Both the position numbers and the translations under genes were made by a program. A DNA stretch of 38,425 bases from Bacteroidota bacterium (GTDB lineage: Bacteria > Bacteroidota > Bacteroidia > Bacteroidales > Prolixibacteraceae): the NCBI GenBank assembly GCA_023251455.1, contig JAHEYT010000062.1, positions 1 through 38,425 of the forward strand. The letters are read 5' to 3'. Below the pieces are notes generated by a model. The model was not told the DNA's origin, did not search any database, and was given only the letters and a program-made list of their open reading frames with translations. Positions 32,660 through 38,425 of this stretch are shown in pieces; within the stretch, counting starts at the first letter, position 1; every line of letters starts with the position of its first letter.

Positions 32660-33808
32660 TTTTTCAGGATATTTAGAATTTCGGTCATTGTGGCATCTGC
32701 TTTATCCAAACGTTTATTCACCTGCTCAGTAGATTTATTTTGCTGGTTCTGCAGGCGATCGTTCGGAGAAATATCTTGCTGCTGAGATGGAACTTCAGTG
32801 TAGAGACCAACTCGGAAGCCTTGTTTGTACAGCGCCGGGAAATTCACGTTAATGGCTTCGTTTATAGCTGAACAGCTGACACGCTCGGCAGTAGGAAGGT
32901 TGGCATACAGGTAAAGGATATAGTTGTAGTAAGCGTCGGATCCTGACTTGCTGATAACGCCATCCTTCGAGATATTTGAAATGCTGGAGTCGATCCCGAT
33001 CGAGCTGGTGATCACTTCATCGGCACGTTTGTCGTAATCGTTCAGCGCGGTGATGTACTCGCGGTATTTCATATCGAGCGGAAGTATTTCCCAACCAACA
33101 GAATCACCTTTATCGGTTTGATATTTGAATGTCGTAAATGTTTTTCCCTGATTTTTCACTCCAGATAAGAAATCTGTCAGTTTGCGCATTTCTGCTTTGA
33201 TGTATGCATCGAGAAGTCCTTCGTGGTATTCAGTGCCCACTTCAATTCCGTTTGGCTTCAGGAGATCCTTCCCTTCGGATAGGAGTTCTTCATTCGTGCT
33301 GCAGTAACTGGTAATTTTATTTTCAATATATGTAACCCATTCGTTCGGGATGATGACATGCACTTTTGCAGACAGCGAATTCTCGAGGTATGAGTTAATG
33401 TATCGAGGATTGCGATTGGTAGCAATTAACCAGTCTTTTATGCCAAAATAGAACTTATTCATTCCATAAATTTCGCCCGGAGAGTGGTGTTTATGGTAAC
33501 TTACCGCAACTTCATAGTTGTAAGCTTGATTTTGTCTGAAGCGTGGATAAATGTTCATGTCGAGCGCAAAAGCAGATGCCCAATTGCCGACAATAACCTG
33601 GTCAAAGTCTTTGTCTTCATAATTGCGGCTAAACATGTCAATTCCCTTCGATGATGCCAGGCGACCTCTGAAATTTTCGACGTGCTCTAATCCGGCAACC
33701 GGCAAAGAGCCAATCCTTCTACCAGAGAAGAAACGCCACTTAGTCCAGTAATCCTCAAAGTAATACAGGTCTTTGATAACCTTATCGATGTATTGTTCCG
33801 GGGTCACA
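32656..33808 (-). pseudogene. Portal-like protein, 5' end lost at the att junction
   Basis: From VTPEQYIDKVIKDLYYFEDY on, about 383 residues of a portal-like protein are present. The C-terminal half (MKYREYITALNDYDKRADEV, then SSIGIDSSISNISKDG and NEAINVNFPALYKQG) is typical of portal ends in Bacteroidota phages. Upstream of VTPE the frame continues 45 codons to an ATG at 33942. That part runs through the terminator hairpin at 33816-33852 and a host pseudogene in another frame, so it is host DNA and not portal. The true N-terminus is lost exactly at the CCGGGGTCACA repeat. Confidence 0.6.
33798..33808 (+). repeat. Right att core copy (attR-like)
   Basis: CCGGGGTCACA, identical and in the same orientation as 11963-11973. 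Read on the minus strand it encodes V-T-P-E of the portal frame. The sequence to its right (hairpin, then host genes) is what would be expected directly downstream of the original tRNA-Arg gene. Confidence 0.65.
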
Positions 33809-33815
33809 AGATGAA

Positions 33816-33852
33816 AAAACCCACTGTAAATAATTAGTTTACAGTGGGTTTT
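33816..33852. terminator. Terminator right of the prophage (probable tRNA-Arg terminator)
   Basis: AAAACCCACTGTAAA and TTTACAGTGGGTTTT form a perfect 15-bp stem with a 7-base loop; runs of T follow on + and of A (T on -) precede it. It starts 8 bases after the att repeat, as expected for the terminator of the tRNA gene used as attachment site. Confidence 0.85.
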
Positions 33853-33881
33853 GTATTTAAATAATTGTGCAATAAAAATAT

Positions 33882-34148
33882 CTAATAATGTATTGCCAAC
33901 CCAATTGTAGGAACGTCGGTTGAAAGGTCTAGGAATAATCATCCCCGTTTACTCATGTAGTATTCGGTACCAATGTGTGAATCCCAAAATAATGGGTTTG
34001 TAGTCCGTAAGTCATTATTACCTTGGTATCCGTTATCCCATGAGGTTTTTATGATTGAAAATCCCAATAAACCTGCAAGGTAAAATCCCAGTTCGAATTA
34101 GCATTTACTAGCACCCGTAGTATTTCGATGAATCAGTTTGTCGATATA
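33882..34148 (-). pseudogene. Outer-membrane beta-barrel protein, decayed C-terminal fragment
   Basis: One minus-strand frame reads KLIHRNTTGASKC, stop (TAA, 34098-34100), FELGFYLAGLLGFSIIKTSW, DNGYQGNNDLRTTNPLFWDS, HIGTEYYMSKRG, stop (TGA, 33939-33941), LFLDLSTDVPTIGLAIHY, stop (33882-33884). Alternating strands, Gly/Tyr-rich turns and a terminal aromatic residue are those of a small OMP barrel; the TGA sits where Trp would be natural. The N-terminal part is absent: the cold-shock terminator lies directly upstream. It is a host pseudogene. Confidence 0.6.
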
Positions 34149-34150
34149 AA

Positions 34151-34184
34151 AAAAGCCGTCTCAAATTAAATTGAGACGGCTTTT
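34151..34184 (-). terminator. Terminator of the cold-shock gene
   Basis: AAAAGCCGTCTCAA and TTGAGACGGCTTTT form a perfect 14-bp stem with a 6-base loop; on the minus strand the T-run follows. It lies 31 bp behind the cold-shock stop. Confidence 0.9.
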
Positions 34185-34214
34185 AGATAATAAATGTCTT
34201 AATATGAGGATAAA

Positions 34215-34406
34215 CTAAGCTAGTTTAACATTTACGGCATTTAATCCTTTGTTTCCTTCTTTAAGGTCAAAAGTTACTTCGTCATTTTCTCTGACTTGGT
34301 CGTTTAAACCAGATACGTGTACAAAGTACTCTTTATCTGATCCACTGTCTTTAATAAATCCAAATCCTTTAGATTCGTTGAAAAATTTTACTGTTCCTTT
34401 ATTCAT
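34215..34406 (-). CDS. Cold-shock domain protein (CspA family)
   Basis: The start at 34406 (MNKGTVKFFNESKGFGFIKD) gives the standard 63-residue length; the frame is open 31 codons further but that part is leader. RNP1-like KGFGFI and RNP2-like YFVHVSG are present, with VTFDLKEGNKGLNAVNV after. It binds single-stranded RNA/DNA and acts as RNA chaperone. The AT-rich leader upstream (to about 34500) may carry temperature-responsive structure as in other csp genes. A strong terminator follows. Confidence 0.95.
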   Translation of the reverse strand: MNKGTVKFFNESKGFGFIKDSGSDKEYFVHVSGLNDQVRENDEVTFDLKEGNKGLNAVNVKLA

Positions 34407-34810
34407 GATAATTTTAATAAAAATAAATATTCGCGCAAGGTAGGCTTTAATATCGGATAATTCATTTATTTTCAATAAATTAATAAAATTATTTTTCATC
34501 TGTTTATAATTTGGTTTTTAAATTGCCAGATGGAACTCTTAATTGGATCATATCTCGTCCCCTGCACATGGTGTCGTTCAATTCCGTCCCCCAAAGATGT
34601 TTTCTTTATTCAACATTCTTACGCGGACGGTTTTCATCCTGCGTTCTTTACCCCGGGCGGCGTTTTGGATCGTTCCTCCCGAAACTCTGCCCGGGCTATT
34701 CTATTTTGGCTTTTCAGGCCGGAAAAATATACTGTCTGCGACTTGTATATAAAAAGAGTAGATATGTGTAGAGGGAAAAGAGCGTCGAAGATGCGACGGG
34801 GTGAGTTTTT
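34407..34810. other. GC-rich interval, candidate structured RNA or unknown
   Basis: About 34515-34745 is clearly richer in GC than the neighbours and is open in all three + frames without a convincing protein. Read on the minus strand it can form nested stems: CCGTCC/GGACGG (34584-34589 with 34625-34630) enclosing AAGATGTT/AACATTCTT, and a 7-bp CCCGGGC/GCCCGGG stem (34652-34658 with 34689-34695). It could be a non-coding RNA between the cold-shock gene and the acidic protein gene. No Rfam family is recognised. The first 100 bases are the cold-shock leader. Confidence 0.3.
34788..34808. repeat. 21-bp repeat, copy 1
   Basis: Identical to 35414-35434 in the same orientation; core GATGCGACGGGGTGAG. 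It abuts the 3' end of the acidic-protein gene. Confidence 0.8.
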
Positions 34811-35170
34811 CTATTCTCCCTGATCTTCTTCCAGATCGTCATGGTCATCGCCTCCCAAACTGTAATAGTTGTTCTCTTCGTCTTCGTTGCCAATAATTTC
34901 CATGTCGTTGTCCAATTCCGATCCCGGAACATCCAAATCATCACCCGGAAATTCATACTCCATTTCCTTTTCAGGATTTCTTCTAAACTTATGCTTTTCG
35001 CCTGGCTCTTTCTTTTTGAAAATGTCTTCCGGATCAATATCTATCTCTTCCTCGTAGATGTTGTAAATGTCTTCACTTTCAGGATAAACAGGGTAACCGG
35101 GAAGATTATCGTCCTTGCCTTTTGACTCCCGACCCAATAGGTTTGGTTTGTCGATTTTTTGTGTTTTCAT
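34811..35170 (-). CDS. Very acidic small protein, unknown function
   Basis: The 119-residue protein is strongly acidic, with a basic N-terminal 15 residues (MKTQKIDKPNLLGRESKGKD), several Asp/Glu runs and a C-terminal ENNYYSLGGDDHDDLEEDQ. It appears largely disordered. Similar short acidic proteins occur in Bacteroidota genomes, but no function is known to me. It is a single gene; repeats lie on both sides. Confidence 0.7.
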   Translation of the reverse strand: MKTQKIDKPNLLGRESKGKDDNLPGYPVYPESEDIYNIYEEEIDIDPEDIFKKKEPGEKHKFRRNPEKEMEYEFPGDDLDVPGSELDNDMEIIGNEDEENNYYSLGGDDHDDLEEDQGE

Positions 35171-35480
35171 AACAATTGAATTTGGAGTACACTAATTTAA
35201 ACGTATTTACGCCGGGAAGTGTTATAAAACTTTTGGCAGCAGTTACATCGTTCAAACATTTTGAAAGCGGCTGTGGCAGCTAAATCAACATAGAAACTGT
35301 TTAAGATTTCTTTTAAAGAACTTTATGATTGGTTTTGTTTACTTTTTTTGACTCACCCCAAGTCCGATTCATCAGACTTCACCTCTCTCTCACGAGGAGG
35401 GGTGAAGCATCGTAAGATGCGACGGGGTGAGTTTTGAGACAAATCTACTCCTCAAATAAAATCTAAACAGAGGATTAATA
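35171..35480. repeat. REP-like inverted repeats between acidic-protein and DUF3108 genes
   Basis: Around 35349-35434 an imperfect inverted repeat runs from GACTCACCCC to GGGGTGAGTTTT, with an inner CACCTCT/GGAGGGGTG pair. Copy 2 of the 21-bp repeat (35414-35434) is its right arm. The rest is AT-rich leader of the acidic gene; no gene is seen. Confidence 0.6.
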
Positions 35481-36266
35481 TTATTCCAGAAAGCCTGATG
35501 GATATGCCGTATTCTCAAATTTTATGAGTTTTAAATATACAGCGCCAACTATGCGAATATCCATTTTCACCAAAACCGGAAGGCTATTGTCGTCGTCGCT
35601 AAACCAAATTGTCATGTCGTTGGATGATTTAAACATGCGTCCTACTTCAACAATCGGGCTAAGTTTTAAACAACTAATTTTTCCAAATTTAGTCCGTATG
35701 GTTTCTTTTCCATTAAATACCAGGTGAAAAGGAAATATTTCGTCAGAGAAATACATATTTACAAATACGGTGTCGCCCTCATTTACTTTCGAAAAATCGA
35801 CTCTTCTCAGGTAATAGAAAGTTGAAGAGAGATCGAGAATTTTTTCAGGAACAGAATGAACGCCTGATAGCATTGATGTTACCGTGTTGTCGCTTCGGTT
35901 ATAGGTCACTTCGTTGTAATGCCTGTATCGGCCTTCCTTGATGTTGCGTACCGATTTTAAGGGTAAATTGGTTTTTTTGTCGAACCAGCTTTCGTATATA
36001 TCCTCAACGCCATAAATGGTATTTGCTAATCCTGTAGTTTGCCCAATAGCCAGTGCATGAAAGACCTTTTTACCGTCGTAAATAGTGTCGGTTAACGAAA
36101 GCGTGGTGATTCCACCCACTACAAAACCATACTTAATTTGATAGGTGAGTATCTCATCCCCAATAAATGCCTGACTGGCTTTTACCGGAGGAGTAAATAT
36201 GACCTGCGAATAGGCATTCAGGGCACTAAACAATAGGATGAAGAGAACAGTTGTACGAATACTCAT
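35481..36266 (-). CDS. DUF3108 family exported protein
   Basis: The 261 residues begin with a signal peptide (about 1-20, ILLFSALNAYS-Q). The rest matches the DUF3108 pattern: GDEILTYQIKYGFVVGGITT, GVEDIYESWFDKKTNLPLKS, DLSSTFYYLRRVDFSKVNEG and IWFSDDDNSLPVLVKMDIRI. DUF3108 proteins are periplasmic or outer-membrane-associated beta-rich proteins of unknown function. It is transcribed alone, divergent from the response regulator. Confidence 0.88.
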   Translation of the reverse strand: MSIRTTVLFILLFSALNAYSQVIFTPPVKASQAFIGDEILTYQIKYGFVVGGITTLSLTDTIYDGKKVFHALAIGQTTGLANTIYGVEDIYESWFDKKTNLPLKSVRNIKEGRYRHYNEVTYNRSDNTVTSMLSGVHSVPEKILDLSSTFYYLRRVDFSKVNEGDTVFVNMYFSDEIFPFHLVFNGKETIRTKFGKISCLKLSPIVEVGRMFKSSNDMTIWFSDDDNSLPVLVKMDIRIVGAVYLKLIKFENTAYPSGFLE

Positions 36267-36713
36267 AGCGTGGATTCCTTTTAAACAAATAAATACGAGA
36301 AGTAAAGAAGAGTAGGTTCCAAAAGGGAAGTGTTATACAACTTTCGGAAAGAATTACATGACTCACACATCGTTGAGCGCGTTAATCTTTTTTTTAGCTG
36401 TTTGAAAAAGGATGGAGTCAGACCTGTTACTTTTTAAAATTGATTGAATAAGAGAGCAACGCTGCTGTAATTCAATTTGTATGACATTTCCGATTTTCTA
36501 ATAAAATGTTAAATTCTATGAAAATAATAAGAGAACTGTTTCTAGCATTAGCAGTCAAGATTTACGAGTCTCCAAGTCTTTTTTTTGTCCGAAAAAATGA
36601 TTATATTTAATCAAATTGGGCTTGATTTATTTGAATGATAAAATATCAAAATAGTTCGGTGGTAACGATTTATATATTGAATTCATTTATCAGCAAAATA
36701 TATTTGACTTTTG
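36267..36713. other. Intergenic region between divergent genes
   Basis: No gene is seen in these 447 bases. The region is AT-rich; the only clear signal is the promoter at 36677-36706 for the response regulator. A T-run at 36384-36393 and 36580-36588 is without a supporting stem. Confidence 0.6.
36677..36706 (+). promoter_or_regulatory. Response-regulator promoter
   Basis: TTG (36677-36679), 19 bp, TATATTTG (36699-36706) is a textbook Bacteroidota promoter. Transcription would start about 5-7 bases later, at or next to ATG 36714. Confidence 0.75.
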
Positions 36714-37361
36714 ATGACAGCAAAGCATAAAATATTGATTCTGGAGAATTTTTCATTATTCAGTAGTGGAATAAAATCGATGCTTGAAAATGAGGATCTC
36801 GAAGTGCTTGGTGAAGTTAGGCATTGGCAGGAACTTTTTGAAATTCTAAAAACCATAACCCCTGATGTAATATTATTAGACCTTATTCATTACAACGATT
36901 CGACCATCGAATCACTTGAAAAATTGAGAAATGACCATCCTGATATTCCTGTTTTGCTATTAATCAATGAAGATTTTTCCATTTTTTTTAGGGATTTAAT
37001 ACTGATGGGTATCAATGGTTTTGTCTATGGCGATACATCACTTTCAGAACTGATCCAGGCAATTGAAACAGTCGCCATTGGAAATGAGTATTTTCCAAAT
37101 GGCATTTTTAAAATATTGAGGGAAACATTGCAATCAGATCGGGTAAATCTAAAGACTCTTCGTCATCAATACATATTAACGACAAGGGAGGTTGCTGTCT
37201 GTAAATTATTTTGTAATGGATTAACGTATAAAGAAATCGGAATGGCACTGCATATTAGTCCGCGAACCGTTGAAACACATAAAAGAAATATTTTTGCCAA
37301 ACTTAAGATTAAATCTACCGCCGAATTAGTCAAATATGCCATTTTGCATAATCTTAGTTAA
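36714..37361 (+). CDS. NarL/LuxR-type response regulator with atypical receiver
   Basis: Start is ATG 36714; a TTG codon precedes it. The 215 residues have a receiver domain (about 5-120) and a LuxR-type HTH (about 150-210: LTTREVAVCKLFCNGLTYKE, then ISPRTVETHKRNIFAKL). The phospho-acceptor Asp56 is present (VILLDLIHY). The acidic pocket is Glu-Asn (LENFS), the Ser/Thr switch position is in LLLINED, and the conserved Lys before the last helix is replaced (GFVYGDTS). So phosphorylation may be altered or absent. No kinase gene is adjacent. It may control the downstream gene cluster. Confidence 0.9.
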   Translation: MTAKHKILILENFSLFSSGIKSMLENEDLEVLGEVRHWQELFEILKTITPDVILLDLIHYNDSTIESLEKLRNDHPDIPVLLLINEDFSIFFRDLILMGINGFVYGDTSLSELIQAIETVAIGNEYFPNGIFKILRETLQSDRVNLKTLRHQYILTTREVAVCKLFCNGLTYKEIGMALHISPRTVETHKRNIFAKLKIKSTAELVKYAILHNLS

Positions 37362-37892
37362 ATCAGCTTACCTTTAAATTCTTCATTTTACGATCCCCTA
37401 AATTCTTTATCCGGAGAATCGCTTACGGAATTATCCGGATGCTTTCCTGCTTGAAAATTACGGATCACTTTTCCGTAGAATTACGGATTGAACGATCTTC
37501 TTTTTCGCCGTAACTTTAATTAAACAATTTTAAATATGATAGTTATGCGAAAAATTTACTTCAAGAAAAGAGAAAGCACACGATTGCTGAACTCTTGCGA
37601 AGAACCACCTTAAAAGCTAAAATTCCGGGATATTGCGATTTGTTCCTGGATTTTATCTGCTAACCATTTTCAGCCAGAATTTCGAACTATTATTTGATAT
37701 TTCTGGACTGCCCTCCTCCTAAAATGAATTTCTATTACATGTGAAATACCTGATAATCTGAAAGGATTATGAATTCGGTTTAAATTACTAATTCGAACTG
37801 AAAGTCCAATTTTCTCATAAGCACGCAAGTTGTGATGGCCTTGGCAAAATTTGATAAAATTCAAAAATGTAGTAATACAAATTCTACCGATT
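37362..37892. promoter_or_regulatory. Region with TACGGA repeats and promoter before a short ORF
   Basis: Several copies of TACGGA/TCCGTA/TCCGGA are packed within 37409-37487, including TCCGTA-GAAT-TACGGA (37472-37487) and ATTACGGAT twice. A promoter-like TTG (37487-37489), about 20 bp, TAACTTTA (37511-37518) follows. They are candidates for regulator binding sites. A short ORF is at 37536-37613. The part 37614-37892 shows no convincing gene. Confidence 0.5.
37536..37613 (+). CDS. Short ORF (25 aa), possible leader or remnant
   Basis: ATG 37536 (second ATG 37545) opens a 25-residue basic peptide, MIVMRKIYFKKRESTRLLNS then CEEPP. It sits 18 bases behind the promoter-like box. It may be a real small peptide, a leader, or the start of a gene deleted in favour of the following one. 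Weak support. Confidence 0.3.
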   Translation: MIVMRKIYFKKRESTRLLNSCEEPP

Positions 37893-38332
37893 ATGAAAAA
37901 CAATTTTTATCTGCGATTGAAAAGTGTCATTCTTCTGTTGCTTTTGTTCCTTTTGATGGCAATTAGCATGGTTGGAATGGCACAAACTGTAACGACCAAT
38001 AAAGCTGACTATTTACCCGGTGAAAAAGTGATTGTCACAGGTACGGGTTGGTTGGCTGGTGAAACTGTAAATGTTGCTATTGATCATAAAATCTTCGACC
38101 ATCCTGACCAGTATCTCTTTGCGATTGCAGATGCCAGTGGCAACATTTTTAATGACCAATATATAATTGCTCCCACTGATTTGGGGGAATTGTTCCTCCT
38201 TACGGCTACCGGCCAAAGTAGCGGATTTATAGCAACTACAACCTTTACCGATGCTAACCAATCTGCCAATCTTGATCAATTTTCGAATGATCAATATAGT
38301 GATTATCTGGACACGCCGGATAAAATATCCAG
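37893..38332 (+). pseudogene. Secreted Ig-like/adhesin-type protein, truncated by insertion
   Basis: I start at ATG 37893, 14 codons into the open frame, because this gives a proper Sec signal (about 1-31, LLLLFLLMAISMVGMAQ). The mature start VTTNKADYLPGEKVIVTGTG and TATGQSSGFIATTTFTDANQ are typical of large secreted Bacteroidota surface proteins with an N-terminal Ig-like domain. The native frame is cut near ISS (about 38332); the following codons derive from an IS end and stop at 38399. The full protein was probably much longer. Confidence 0.7.
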
Positions 38333-38425
38333 TGTGCGCCGGAACAAATTGACCACCTTCCGCCGGTCAAAATGGTTGAGTTTCGCCGGATCAAATTGAC
38401 CACCCTCTAAGAACGATTTATCCTT
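38333..38425. mobile_element. Terminal repeats of an IS21-like insertion sequence (partial)
   Basis: Starting with TG at 38333 or 38335, three related units follow: GCCGGAACAAATTGACCACC (38338-38357), GCCGGTCAAAATGG (38362-38375) and GCCGGATCAAATTGACCACC (38384-38403). Multiple short repeats inside an end starting with TG are a hallmark of the IS21 family. The element continues beyond the window; no istA/istB is visible. Confidence 0.55.

Larger units (their letters stand above)
11963..33808. mobile_element. Defective prophage at tRNA-Arg, 21.8 kb
   Basis: The block is bounded by the 11-bp direct repeat at the tRNA-Arg 3' end. It contains an integrase on the left (+) and phage genes on the minus strand: portal fragment, connector-like proteins, tape measure, tail, fibre, tail-tip, holin-like and endolysin. 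Terminase, capsid, replication and repressor genes are not visible, and the portal gene is cut by the right repeat. It is therefore a remnant, although the tail and lysis operons, their terminators and four identical-type promoters appear intact. Confidence 0.8.

Noticed and set aside
34511..34823. Overlapping + frames of 64-97 codons as proteins.
   Set aside because: Three frames are open at once through GC-rich composition; none has a plausible start context, domain or codon bias.
37380..37500. CRISPR-like array from repeated ATTACGGAT units.
   Set aside because: Units are too short and irregularly spaced, and no cas genes are present; better seen as protein-binding sites.
37670..37903. 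A 77-codon minus-strand frame before the secreted-protein gene.
   Set aside because: It overlaps the start of the signal-peptide gene, has no homology I recognise and no promoter; probably random.

Overview
The window looks like chromosomal DNA of a fermenting, probably anaerobic Bacteroidota bacterium. The evidence is the TAnnTTTG -7 promoter box with a -33 element about 19 bp upstream, low GC, the Rex redox regulator beside C4-acid genes, Bacteroidota-type IS4 and IS21-like fragments, Bacteroidota-type tyrosine integrases, and secreted proteins with typical Sec signals. No rRNA, CRISPR array or complete tRNA was found.

Region 1 (1-9400) is a host central-metabolism block on the + strand. 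It holds the 3' end of citrate synthase, two IS-transposase remnants, rex behind a perfect 38-bp palindrome, a biotin carrier protein, an oxaloacetate decarboxylase/pyruvate carboxylase carboxyltransferase subunit, malate dehydrogenase, a DUF4914-type P-loop protein, a class II-like PurE, a Sua5/TsaC tRNA-modification enzyme and a beta-carbonic anhydrase. Most of these handle oxaloacetate, malate, NADH or CO2/bicarbonate, so I read it as one redox- and CO2-linked unit.

Region 2 (about 9600-11973) is the remnant of a small integrated element: an excisionase-like protein, an unknown protein and a tyrosine recombinase lacking the usual first catalytic Arg. It ends in the 3' part of a tRNA-Arg(ACG).

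Region 3 (11963-33808) is a 21.8-kb defective prophage bounded by an 11-bp direct repeat, CCGGGGTCACA. The left copy is the 3' end of the tRNA. The right copy lies in frame inside the broken 5' end of a portal-like gene, and is followed by a terminator that probably belonged to the original tRNA locus. An integrase sits at the left end; all other genes run leftwards: portal fragment, connector-like proteins, tape measure, tail proteins, a 1336-aa tail fibre with a signal peptide, a LamG protein, an SGNH hydrolase, a large tail-tip protein, and a lysis cassette (holin-like, GH108 endolysin). No terminase, capsid, replication or repressor gene is visible. Four transcription units begin with the same promoter: TGTCCTTTC, exactly 19 bp, then a TAnnTTTG-like box. 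This looks like an undescribed prophage late-promoter class and is the main discovery of the window.

Region 4 (33809-38425) is host DNA again: an outer-membrane-protein pseudogene, a cold-shock protein, a GC-rich block that may be a structured RNA, a very acidic small protein, REP-like repeats, a DUF3108 protein, an atypical NarL/LuxR response regulator whose promoter implies a leaderless mRNA, and a secreted protein cut off by an IS21-like insertion end at the edge of the window.
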